This document shows, one piece after another, positions 23,451-33,830 of a stretch of 64,000 nt of DNA. Source of the stretch: Lunularia cruciata (Eukaryota; Streptophyta; Marchantiopsida; Lunulariales; Lunulariaceae); NCBI GenBank assembly GCA_948567375.1, contig OX419755.1, positions 4,345,001-4,409,000 on the forward strand, given 5' to 3'. The translations under genes were made by a program, and so were the position numbers. The notes under the pieces were generated by a model. The model did not search any database. It was not told where the DNA came from and saw only the letters and a list, made by a program, of their open reading frames with translations. Within the stretch, counting starts at the first letter, position 1, and every line of letters starts with the position of its first letter.

Positions 23451-25345
23451 GCATAACGAGTAAATGACAAGGGCTCCAAGAATCATATATCTCCAATATC
23501 TTTGTCAAGAATCGGAATAAGTAGTCCGCTCTAGTTGTTATATTTCTGGGGTTAGAGAACATTCAGATGCAAAATAAATAGAATTTCAACATCGCATAAA
23601 ATCTCCAACAAAACATGTGAAAGTAGTCAAGTAGTACGGTGGAAAATGTCCAAGAATAGACACTTCCATGGCCACCGAGAAGCACTACGCATGAAAGGTG
23701 AATAGGCAAATTCAGTATGAGAAAAGGTATAATCTCCACGATAACCAAAAGAGAAGAAAGGCGACCACATAGGAAAAACAAAGGATGGGAAGACCCCATC
23801 AAGCCGTACAAGGGAGAGACAAAAAAGGTAATATGGGGCTAAGCCCCAATAGAGTCTCTATGAGAAATCTGCCCTACCGCACCTAAGATATCCGAGCTAT
23901 GCAAGTCGTACGGTCTACACACAACTGGAGCATCCAAAGAAACATCACCTAATGTGATTACTCTCCTATGGATTGCACCAGCCACTGCCATCTGTAGAGC
24001 AATGGACACATGCTGTTTAAAATATGTTACAAAGTTTGAGAGTGAGAGTGGTACCCCATGACGCCTAACATGATAAGCTCTCGTGCACTCCCTAATAAAT
24101 ATGTCGAATTTCGTGTCCATTGCTCCATATAACTCCAAGGCTAGAGGAACAAAGAGGTGACCTCGTTGCATGCCCTTATACTTGGAGACCTTGCGACCTA
24201 CGGCTGCACTCGCCGCCCATCCAGGAGGATGGGTAATCACTCCCTCCAAAACTGTATCCCGCATAGGGTCTGTAACCACGACATCCGCTACTATCACCTG
24301 ATCATCTTGGACCAAGTATAAGTCTGCCTTGACACGTGTCATCTGCAAAGCATACGAACGCTCCCTCCAAACCAAGTATCCACTCTCTCGTGCCATAGCA
24401 AACACTATTTCCCTAATGGCGTCATGGGTAGCTATCCTCTGTCCTCCAAATGGACATTGTGTCATGTGGACAGCTGCTGCATTTAGTGTAGAACCACACT
24501 CACAAGTGAGTAATGAAGATGCAGATGGGTGGACCAAACCTAGGCAAAACCTCATCATTGTAGAGAAAGTAGCTAGTGCGAGTCGGAATGCCATAATGCA
24601 CGATCGAGCTAGGATCCAAGAGCCTGCCCCCTTGTCGGAACAAGAGCGAAGACGTGCTATAGTAGCTTGAGGAATGGATGAGTCGACTAAGAGAGAATGT
24701 AGCGTATGCTCACATTGTTGCTCCATCAAGGCAGATTGTAAACCTCTAGTCCAATTTGACGATAGTGAAGCAAAAGGTGGAAAATCCTCTCGTGCTCGTG
24801 GGTATAGACTATCTCTTGTCTGCAGCAATGACATCTGGAGAGAAAAGGATCCTCCCTCCACCTTTGTCACTTAAGTCTCTAAAATTGGCCTATCAGCAAC
24901 CACAAAACGAGAGGAGAGTATGGGTGCCAAGAGGACCCAACTACCCAAAAACGCTATAGGTGCCATCTCCTCCATAGATAGCAAGCCAACCCCATCACAT
25001 GAGATCTACATAGCCGTCTGTCCATGTAGTAAATCCCCTGTCGCACACTCAAAAGTCCCTGGTCCAATAATATCACCAAAGACTCCCATAATCCTCCTAT
25101 CAAATGCTCTCAAACTTGATAGGAAAGATAATGAGGGAGGAACTGCACGGATGAGGTAAGATGGTCGACAAGCAATACTGGAGGAGAGTGTACCAAATGT
25201 CACCTACGGATCTCCTAGTAATGGAAGGTCATCCACATGGAGAACATCCTCTGCAAGGGTAGCGTCTAAGAAGCGTGTGATAACCAAAAGATGAACTTGT
25301 GTGCCCTTGTGTGACTCACTAGGTGAAGTCTTCCAAAAGAAGAGC
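23450..25345 (-). mobile_element. 5'-truncated non-LTR retrotransposon (LINE1 copy 1)
   Basis: On the minus strand the sequence begins in the thumb region of a LINE-type reverse transcriptase (25203-25006: SYLIRAVPPSLSFLSSLRAFD) and continues, through stops near 25005 and 24871, into the long C-terminal ORF. After the ORF a GC-richer tail (about 23838-23770, GCCCCAATAGAG on the plus strand) is shared with the copy at 56044-56903. No LTRs are present. The exact 3' end is unclear, somewhere between 23450 and 23770. Confidence 0.72.
23839..24870 (-). CDS. LINE C-terminal ORF: Cys/His finger plus nuclease-like domain
   Basis: This 343-codon open frame is the C-terminal end of a LINE polyprotein; the first codon is GTG after an in-frame TAA, so it is not a real start. 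A C-x-C-x9-H-x3-C finger (CECGSTLNAAAVHMTQC) lies at about residues 124-140. After it come ATHDAIREIVFAMA, the acidic WRERS, KADLYLVQDD and IVADVVVTDP. This spacing resembles a PD-(D/E)xK, restriction-like nuclease as in the C-terminus of some LINEs. The family assignment is inference. The long open frame suggests a young copy. Confidence 0.65.
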   Translation of the reverse strand: MTKVEGGSFSLQMSLLQTRDSLYPRAREDFPPFASLSSNWTRGLQSALMEQQCEHTLHSLLVDSSIPQATIARLRSCSDKGAGSWILARSCIMAFRLALATFSTMMRFCLGLVHPSASSLLTCECGSTLNAAAVHMTQCPFGGQRIATHDAIREIVFAMARESGYLVWRERSYALQMTRVKADLYLVQDDQVIVADVVVTDPMRDTVLEGVITHPPGWAASAAVGRKVSKYKGMQRGHLFVPLALELYGAMDTKFDIFIRECTRAYHVRRHGVPLSLSNFVTYFKQHVSIALQMAVAGAIHRRVITLGDVSLDAPVVCRPYDLHSSDILGAVGQISHRDSIGA

Positions 25346-26694
25346 TTCAAAACTGTATGGCAGACAGAAGATTGTTCAGTATTTAAAGAGGATACTACAA
25401 ATATCCTTGATACGTCTGGTTTGATTGTCCTAGCAGAACCTCAATTATAAGTGTACTAGACACAAACAGCATCCGTCTACTTTGGCACCGGAATAAGATA
25501 AGCAGAGCAAAGACCGAATGTTAATAACAACGGTTAAAATTACAAGCATGTACTTCTCACTACGAGATATTTATATTCGAGAAAGACCTTACATAACCGA
25601 GCTCATAAATCTTCATAATGTTTGTACTTTGTTTAGTGGACGGACCAATGCAGAATGATCACGCACTGCGCTACCTACCATATATGATATATCTACCGCA
25701 CTGTATATGTGGTACCGTTTCTCCAAATTCGGTGGAGGGTCTGAAATTTATTCAACGTCTAATTTCAAATTTAGATACAGAAAATTGCAAAATGAGCACA
25801 AGAAGTCTATGAAAAGAATAGTGTCAGAATATTAACTCTGTGGTGTATGCGAGAAGTACTCCGCATGGAGTTTAATACGTGTAAAATCTTTTATATAAGT
25901 TGTTTCGCTGGTTCGTAGATAAAAATTTGTTAAGTGGAAGATTCAGTTATTAATAGAAATTGCACTTCTTAAACTAGAATTTTCGACCATAATGCTTAAC
26001 GCATTATTCTCCCAAAACTATTTGGAGTTCTGAGAGTACTTTGTGGTATAATCTCAATCAGAAAGCTAAGTATTATCCGCACCAACCTGTTTTATATTGA
26101 ACTCCTTTTCAAATATATCCGTTTCAGACATCTCTTCTTTTCGGCTTTCTCTAATTTCGGCTTCCGTCTCTACTTTTCAAAGCATGCCCATTGGAAAGTA
26201 ATCCAGAAAATATATCGTGAGTTTCAGAAGGAGAGTTTCAAGGCTTTTGAGACAAGGTCACCGTGAAAACAAGGTGTCTGAAAATTGAATGTAATTGACC
26301 GCTTACAACATAGCTAAAATCTTCTCAATCTATTGTGCCTTTTGCAGTTGAATAACTCATGGCTGTCAGCCAAGCCCCCCTTAAAATTATGCAGTTGCCC
26401 ATTGTATTGGTGCATACCTAACATAGACGAGGAGCATACTTCTTCTTTTACCAAATATTAATGCATTGTTCCTTTTACTGTACAAAGCGCCGTTTTACGA
26501 TTTTACAAGGAGGAAAAGGTAATACTGGAGTACATTTCCACCTAACGTTCATGAATTTCAGATTTATTCACAACGACAGGTCGGAGATTCAGTATTTTAT
26601 CTGATAGTGAGTGAATGACGAGCTACACTGGGGATTCGATTTATTGAAGTTGAGAAGTTCGATCTCCAAAGTATCGTCAAAGTACTTCGAGGAT
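25346..26694. other. Intergenic, nothing recognised
   Basis: No convincing gene or repeat is seen here. The stretch lies between the LINE and the 3' end of the receptor gene. It may contain the 3' UTR of the receptor near 26690-26500. Confidence 0.5.
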
Positions 26695-28436
26695 TCACTT
26701 GATAATTATCTTGCAGGATCTTGATCCTAAAATCTCTTGTAAACCCTCAGGTAGACCTCTGAAAGTTTTACATCTCTTTATTTCGAGCCATTGTAATTTA
26801 CGAAGCTTTCCTAAGGACATCGGAACATGTTCAAAAGTCGCACAACAAATCACTTTTAGGATTTCTAAGTTGACCGCATCTCCGAGAGAATCGGGAAGAC
26901 CCTTCACCTTATCACAAAAGGATAACCTTAAATATTCAAGTTCAGTTAATTGACCTAGGCTTTCAGGCAACCCTTCCAGATCCGAGCAAATCCCAACACT
27001 AATACACCGCAGACGTCTATAACGTCCTATACTTTCAGGAATGTATTTTAAGTCGGATATTCGCCATATTGAAATTTCAATTAGTTTCTCACAGCGTCCC
27101 GGAGGCCCGAACACGTGCAAAGGTCGATGCGTGTCCAAATGATGAACGCGATCCTCCTGCCAAGCCGTCGCGCTCTGTGATCCGTACACTGCCTCGTCAC
27201 ACCTGGACATCACGCCATCGCATGGACGGATCCCGGACTTCCGCGACCCAGTTCCATGACCCTACGGATCAACGATCCATCACAGCCCTCAAACCACAGG
27301 GCCTGCTGTGGGCTCGGGAACGTTCTCAAAGCAGGACAATCTACGATATCCAGCCATTCAAGAGATGGCAAACGATCGCACGTGCTAGGTGAGAATTTCG
27401 ATTCTGGAAGACCACCTATCTCCGTATCCTCCAACCGGTCGGGGCGGAAAGGATACTTGATTCGGGGTCCTACTAGGTCTCAAAATGTTAAGCCTTTCAA
27501 TCGGGGGAGATCACCGAAACTCTCCGGGAGGGCTCTGATACTCGAACAAGATTTTAGGTGTAACTCTTTCAGTTGTAGAAGGTCACCCAAATTCTCTGGG
27601 AGCTCCACCAGAGCCTTGCAGGATTCAATCTCCAAAGTTTGAAGAGATTTCATCTCCACGAATGATTCCGAGAGTTTCTCCACAAAAGGAAGACCGACCA
27701 ATCTCAAATGCGTAAGTGAATATCTATACTCGGATGTGTTGGGTGCTGCTCTGAGTTCTGGTAGTGTCCTCAAGGAGCTGCAGTTTTGAATCGTCATCGC
27801 TTGCAAAGAGGTGGGTTGGAACAATGAAGCAGGAAGCTCTTCTAATCCTGCAATTTCGATGTGGATCTGCTCCAGAGCCGGAAGTAGACCGATTTTCTTG
27901 GGCAATCTCTTCAAAGCTTTATCAGCAACCTGAACCCGGAGAACTCTTAAATTTCTCAATTCATGGAAATTAGAAGGAAGTCCGATTTTCTTGGGCAATC
28001 TCTTGGGCAATCTCTTCAAAGCTTTATCAGCATCCTGAACCCGGAGAACTCTTAAATTTCTCAATTCATGGAAATTAGAAGGAAGTCGCACCGGACTGGA
28101 ATTGTGTATCAAAAGGACTCTCAGTTGATGAAGACCTTGCACATCTCCTGCTCGAATAGGCCAGCAATTGTTCTCCAGCCACTTGGGTTTCAAGCACCAT
28201 GCTTTGGAACAATTAATCATGTGCAACATGACGAGACTACCCGGAAATCTGGATGAGATGTTTGAATCTATCACGATTATATTGGACATCCTTTGCAAAC
28301 GCAAACGTTCCAATTTTGCAAATGACTTGGAACTGAGGTGTAAGTGGGTATGTTGGGCAGAAGAACTTGAAGACGCTGACTCTTTCTTGATATCCACATG
28401 AAGCGACAACACCTGTGTGCTAGCTGCACATTCTCC
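26695..28436 (-). other. LRR-encoding exon 5 of the receptor gene
   Basis: It probably starts after ATGTAG at 28436 (GECAASTQVLSLHV); an alternative phase-0 start is 28412. A low-complexity ASSSSSAQ is followed by about a dozen LRRs with L-x-x-L-P-x-x-x-G spacing. Units around 28090-27880 are a near-identical 105-bp tandem duplication (LPSNFHELRNLRVLRVQ appears twice). TGA at 27482-27480 interrupts the frame, which continues in phase to about 27212. A shift then leads to SLGQLTELEYLRLSFCD and the final stop at 26695. Confidence 0.82.
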
Positions 28437-28618
28437 CTACATGAGCACCACAATTTACAAGGATATCATGGACTAGCTCTCATAACTATTCATAGAAAAG
28501 TGTGCAGTTATCAGACAATAAACCTCGTAAGTTACAATCCTTAATATAGATATCAAATTATAATTTAAAAAGAATTAATGCACAAATCCCATTTTTGATT
28601 TAGATGATATAAACTAAC

Positions 28619-29740
28619 CTTGTACTTCTCCCACAGAAATGATACATCGTCGATGTTCCATAACGCTCTGCAAAGCTTTGGTGCTTGATTCACAGGTCTG
28701 TTCATGCTCTTACCTAGATCTCTAAGTTGTTGGTGAATAGAGACTATGATTGTGTACCCTTCTCGATCCTTCAATCCAATTGTGGGCCTCCCGTGCTCAT
28801 AAGAGTACATCAGCTGTATAAATGACCTCTTCTCCAAATTGCGTAAGGCGACATGTGATGACATTCCGTCCGATCTTGTCTTCAGCGCAACTTCCAGCAC
28901 ATCTACACCGTAATGCGTTAACTTGGAACCAAACATATCAAAAGCTGTAATATCTAGAAACATCTCCTGCTCAATCTTGCCAAGCTTGTCATAGCTCACT
29001 CTCAGCTTCCTCCACAACTTGTCGTCGTCTCCATTTCCATCGAAGGATTGTGCCTCCCCCAATCGGTGCAGAGCATGTATCCAGCTTGACACCTCCTTGT
29101 CCTCGCTGAGATAGATTCCAATCACCACCAATGAAAGAGGTAACCCATCGCACCTTTCCACTATTTGTTTTGCCAAATGCTTGGGAATTGTTGCGGGTGT
29201 TCCATTTTCCATGTGAGCCTCGAAAAGAGCTTGTGATTCTGCTGTGGACAGAAAAGGGACTTTATCGATGATAGCTCCTTTCAGTACTATGTGGTTCCGG
29301 GAGGTGATTATGAGGCGGCTTCCGTTCTCAGCCCAACTTGATTCCCATAAACCAACTATTTCCTCCTCATTCTCAAGATCATCCACAACGATCAACACTT
29401 TTCTTCCTCTCAGACGCATCCAAACGTCCTCATCTGTTCGCAAGTCCACTTTCGTTCCGGTTCCTCTGTACAGGTTTCTAGCTATCAACGTTTGAAGATC
29501 CGCACTCGCCAGCTTCTGTTTGGCATCTTCTACAAAACAGACGAAATCAAAGTGACAACTGATCTTGAGTACAACTTGCTTGGCTAAGGTGGTTTTTCCT
29601 ATACCGCCCATGCCTACCAGTACCAACCGCAACGACTCTGAGTCTTGTAATCGTAGCCTCTTGATAACTCCATCTACACGAGCACCCTGAAACCCCTTCG
29701 GCAAATGAAGCATTCGCTTGAATTGTCGATTCCTCTCAGC
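28619..29740 (-). other. NB-ARC-encoding exon 4 of the receptor gene
   Basis: The 1122-bp exon begins AERNRQFKRMLHLPKGFQGA after GCTGTGGCAG and ends ...LWEKYK before GTTAGT. It is fully open. Walker A lies at about residues 38-46, kinase-2 has the DD pair (VVDDLENEEE), RNBS-D reads EQEMFLDITAFDMF, and the MHD position has I-H-Q, so the usual Asp is Gln. ATP binding looks possible. The MHD change can alter the off-state in known NLRs, but its effect here is unknown. Confidence 0.88.
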
Positions 29741-30183
29741 CTGCCACAGCCATACAGTAAGGATTAAAAAACCTGTCAGCAATGGAACATTAGTTCTAGC
29801 TCTATGATTCCAGTGTGTATAATCAGTTCACGCTCATGCACATAGAATGCAGAGTTGTATATAGCTTTCACTTGTGAATGTAATATGCAGTAAATTCTGG
29901 AAAAAGCTTTGGGAAAAGTTTGAAATGATTCAGGAGCTGTTAGTTTATTTATTAGCTTGAATTCTAGATTCTTCTCAACCTGTGTCACTGTAATACAGTA
30001 ATGATTCACTTACCTTGTTACCGTGAAATCTAATCTTACCGTATACAAGATTACTCTGTTATAATTTTTTATTGGCTTGTTTCTTGACTCAGAACCTGAA
30101 CTTTTGTATCTGTCTGTACGTTTAAACGCGTTTTGGAGAAAAACATGAAATAATATGAAATGCCATACTGTTTCAGAACATAC

Positions 30184-31146
30184 CTCGTTCTTGCATATTC
30201 TGTCCAATATACGTTGCAGAAAGACAAAGCTGCTCGAGGTTTGATCAGAAGGTTTGCAGACATCATAATGATCTGTCCCAGCCAGAGCGATGAAGCCATC
30301 CATATCATAACGAGCAGACTGCTCTTCCACCACCGGGCTCCACGGAGGGAGAAACCCCTGAAGCTTCTTCACCTATACATGTTCAACAAGGATTGTAGAT
30401 AAACTGAATAAACACGCATAAAAGTGAGATCAAAGTGCTTCAACAAGTCTGCACAACGAAGCACCAGCCAAATTTCACCGGGAATGTACATACCAAACAT
30501 AGAGAATATGACATCTCTGTTGTAGCATTGGTCTCGCAAACCCCAGAACTCTCCCAGTTGTACTGACGTCGCAATGTTGAAAACTCATTATTGATCCTGG
30601 TGGATACTAAGTTGTACTTTTGCAAATACTGAATCAAAGGACCTCCAAGACCAGGCCTGGGTCTTGATTCAGAGCCAAAATGGGGTGTACCATAAAACAC
30701 GGTGGCTTTCAGATTTGCCAAGAAATCTGAATACTGGTATCCACCGAAATGTGTTGATCCTCTGGCCAGCATGGCAGCTTTTAGACACACCTCTTTTAAG
30801 ATGAGTCCGCCAACACAATGTCCAACCAAAATCACAGGACAACTTTGACCAACCCCTGCTAGATCTACGAGAGATTGAGCCAAGGTTTCTCCAAGCAAAT
30901 ATGTGTCCATTGCTCCATCGTAGCTAGAGGCGGTTATTCCAGCACCGTAGTACATGCTCAGAATATGAGATTGGGGAAAAGAGTCAGCAAGCAAAGTGTT
31001 CAACCAACACTCTGAATCATCTTCTTCATCCAGGTCCGGAAGTAAGAGTCGTCACCGTCTTCCTTCGAGAACCCATGGAAGAATATGATCTCCAACTCTA
31101 TGGCTCCTGTTCTAGGTCTGTACATCTCAAACACTGCATCGTTGAG
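30184..31146 (-). other. Hydrolase-encoding exons 2 and 3 of the receptor gene
   Basis: Exon 2 begins after ...TTTTACAG with LNDAVFEMYRPRTGAIELE and ends before GTATGTACATTC. Exon 3 begins after CATGTATAG with VKKLQGFLPPWSP and ends ...ICKNE before GTATGTTCTG. Exon 2 is 653 bp; one more base would restore phase, which agrees with the frame break between FRTWMKK and CWLNTLLADSF near 31030-30990. The nucleophile serine expected in G-H-S-x-G is cysteine (G-H-C-V-G). Order and spacing match the N-terminal hydrolase of liverwort HNL proteins. Confidence 0.8.
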
Positions 31147-31599
31147 CTGTAAAAGACAAATCGAACGATTCAGTGACAGTAACTGATCGAGGCTGTCTAC
31201 CTATATTCTAGAACGCTTTTCTTTTCCTTCAAGAAATGTTCTGCGTTGTTTCAGCTACAGAATACAAATCCACCGGTGCTGTAAATAGAAGTCCAATGAA
31301 AATATATGATAAACCACTAAGAATTAAGTGTATAGGCACCAAAACTATTATCTTTCGGAAGGCACAAACAAGCTATTCAATTGTGACGTAGTCAACGCAT
31401 TTATACCGGCATGCACAAACTCAAGGACAGGAAAGTGACGGAATTTACCCTTACGCCCTGCTGCGAGCTCTTTCCAGCAGTGCAGGAATTGGAGCTAGAA
31501 GTTGTCATGGACATAGATGTAGAGCACAGAACTGTAAGAAGAACACTCTTAGACTGCCAACCTCAATCTGTATTTCCGATCAAGTTTGTAGAGTCCGGG

Positions 31600-32014
31600 T
31601 CCTGATTGATGGAAACTTCGCGAAAGACTCTCAAAGGATTGTCCAGTGGATCCAAAGCCCTCCCGTTCCACAAGTGCTTACGGAATTCGAAGACTAGCAC
31701 ACGGCCAGAGTTCTCGTTTGGATTCCATTGTGGACGATTGCAACTAGCCACTCAAACTTGAGCTTGAATGGTAAGGTCATGAAACAAAGCGAGTAGCAGG
31801 CATTGTTACGTCTCAGAATCTCAATTGCAAATGACCAATTTTTCTTACCACATTGCTCGTAGATGAGAGGTATGTTTGTGGAGTGTTCGAATAGGTCTGG
31901 CAACGAACTACTTTTCAAAGCGTTGAAAATGGAGCTCTTAGATGACTTAGGCTCACGTCATTGGGATACCAAGTCCATCAGAGGTATGGTCTGGAGGTCG
32001 GCAGTACCTACCAT
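31600..32014 (-). pseudogene. Unassigned coding segment directly upstream of the receptor gene
   Basis: From an ATG at 32014 (MVGTADLQTIPLMDL) the minus strand reads an in-frame TGA (31960-31958). It then continues in phase as REPKSSKSSIFNALKSSS, HSTNIPLIYEQCGKKNWS and FMTLPFKLKFEWLVA. After a one-base shift near 31745 it resumes as RPQWNPNENSGRVLVFEF and ALDPLDNPLRVFREV. The composition is that of a real protein, but I recognise no family. It shares strand and close spacing with the HNL gene and could be an upstream exon of it or a separate decayed gene. Confidence 0.45.
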
Positions 32015-33830
32015 CTTTGTTGCTTTCTAAAAAGCTGTAATATCATAATATCCTCCTAACGCTTTCTACACAATACAGTGACTCAGAGGGAAGCTTAGAA
32101 ATTTCTGAATTCGAAAGCAGCGGAGCAGCTTATAGTGCAGTACTTCTCCTTGCCTACAATAACATATTATGGTATATTGTTCATTTCAGTGCATTCATCA
32201 GTTTCAATTGTCTATTCCATAGACCATGACGATGTTTTGGGTTGGGTTCTCGAAAAGCCTCTGTGAATGAGGGGATGTCACTACACAGATATGTTTGCAT
32301 GGGTAGGTCAGTATGGAAGAACCTGTTAATAATGACTTCATAATACTGTGGGGAGGTCATGAGTTGTTACGTGAATTTTGATCTATTTTCTATTGAAAGT
32401 GAAGTATGTAAACAGGAAAGCTCATGAGTTGTTTGTGAAGTATGTTATTCTGTGAACTTAACCGACTGTCAGGGTTCATTTTAGAGCAGGATTGAAGTGA
32501 AGTATGTGACAATCGTTAGGTCCCATATTCTTGCGGGATCCCGTGGCCTTTATATACTCATTCACCAAATGAATCAACGAATTAATTCTCGCCGTACAAC
32601 AGCCGGACATAAGTGCTGGATTGGGTGAATAGTGGACGCAAACCTTTCTTTTGCAGTCTTCATATTGATACAAATGTCTAGAAATGGTGCAACTATTTTA
32701 CAGTATTCTTCCTATCGTCAAGCATTGGCTATCCACTTACTCAGATAACACAACAAGCTTACTAGAGGATAGTTAACGTATATCATATTCAATGAATAAC
32801 TCACAATCTAATTTAAGTACCTCAAGAAGGATAGTTTCAACCGCATAAGACTCGTTCCATAGGCAATATTTGGACATTCTCAAACATAAAGATTCCAAAC
32901 CAGCAAGTGAGAGCCAACTGTTTAAGAGGTTTCTTCTTATATTGTATTGGTTGTGGTCGGCACAAGGGAATAAAATCAGATCATGTCTTGTACCATCAAA
33001 ACTAAAATGTCTGGAGTTGTGAGCCCAAAATTTCAAATGTGTATGGATTTTGTTCACAGTGTTGGTGCAATTATGCTTGTAGGAACTTAACGACAGCTTC
33101 CGCCACTGCAAATGAAGTAGTATCCGAGACAGCAATCTCTCCCCCATACGAATTCAGAATACACATGACGATGCTCTCATTCTCATTTGAATCTGGAAGA
33201 GTATCCTGCTCCAACAAACTGTGAAATAAATGGTAGACATTGAGAGCTGAAAAGAACCAGTTAGAGAAGGTTTTTAATCTCATCCCGGCTTTTTCCCTTT
33301 TATGCACTATGAGTAACTTGTTAGGAGTGGGAACTTTTTAGAACTGGTTCTGCACTAAATTTCATTTTCTATTTCTTCTGTTTCTAAGTTGCTTTTATTT
33401 GCATTTTCCTCCTGGAAGTTTAGATGGTTATGCGCAAATACACGCATTCCATACCGTACCGGGAGGAAACCAGGCCCAGGACTCATCCACGAGGGTTTCC
33501 CCCTGTGTGCTCAGCCGGAGATTTGTACACAGGCTCTGATCCAAACCAGGTAACTGTACTAACAAGTGATCTAGATAGCGAGCTGAGATCGTATAGCACA
33601 ATATTCGGAATCTCCTACACCTTCTATTTCATCATTCTGTTTTGTTGTGCTTTATCAGGCATTGCCCTGCTCGTTCCCGGATTGTAGCTTCATAAGCTTC
33701 TCAACAGGTGGTGTCATCAATTTCGCAGTGTCAGTAATTGACTATGTTGGCACAAGCCGGGCGACGTGATTGTTGCCAGACGTAATAAACTCGCTCAAAG
33801 CTCCAGCGATGGAGAAGACAAGAACCAAAT
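32015..33830. other. Intergenic with unassigned open frames
   Basis: No family is recognised. The minus frames 33307-33071 (NVYHLFHSLLEQDTLPDS, SFAVAEAVVKFLQA) and 33147-32773 look protein-like but lack motifs. The plus frame 33424-33687 ends in a hydrophobic stretch (FYFIILFCCALSGIALL). Any of these could be exon remnants. Confidence 0.3.

Larger units (their letters stand above)
26695..31514 (-). pseudogene. alpha/beta-hydrolase/NB-ARC/LRR receptor gene (HNL type), disrupted
   Basis: A five-exon minus-strand model joins 31514-31455, 31146-30494, 30372-30184, 29740-28619 and 28436-26695. All introns are GT-AG and phase 0. Exons 2-3 encode a SERAC1-like hydrolase: EIIFFHGF, nucleophile elbow VGHCVGGL, VFYGTPHFG, and LAGTDHYDVC with the likely catalytic His. 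Exon 4 is a complete NB-ARC: GMGGIGKTTLA, KVLIVVDDLE, GSRLIITSRN, CDGLPLSLVV and an MHD-like SIHQQLRDLG. Exon 5 encodes leucine-rich repeats of the LPESFGDLPRLK type. The protein would be an intracellular immune receptor. Lesions: a one-base frameshift near 31010, an in-frame TGA at 27482-27480 and a frameshift near 27210. All other motifs are kept, so the loss looks recent, or the lesions are sequence errors. Confidence 0.85.

Noticed and set aside
23563-23811. Hydrophobic 82-codon minus frame
   Set aside because: It sits in the 3' tail of the LINE after the stop codon and has no counterpart in the second copy.
27256-27642. Open plus-strand frame of 128 codons
   Set aside because: It lies antisense to the LRR exon of the receptor gene; the minus strand carries the real repeats.
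31411-31605. Plus-strand frame of 64 codons
   Set aside because: It overlaps the first receptor exon on the other strand and has no start context or homologous pattern.
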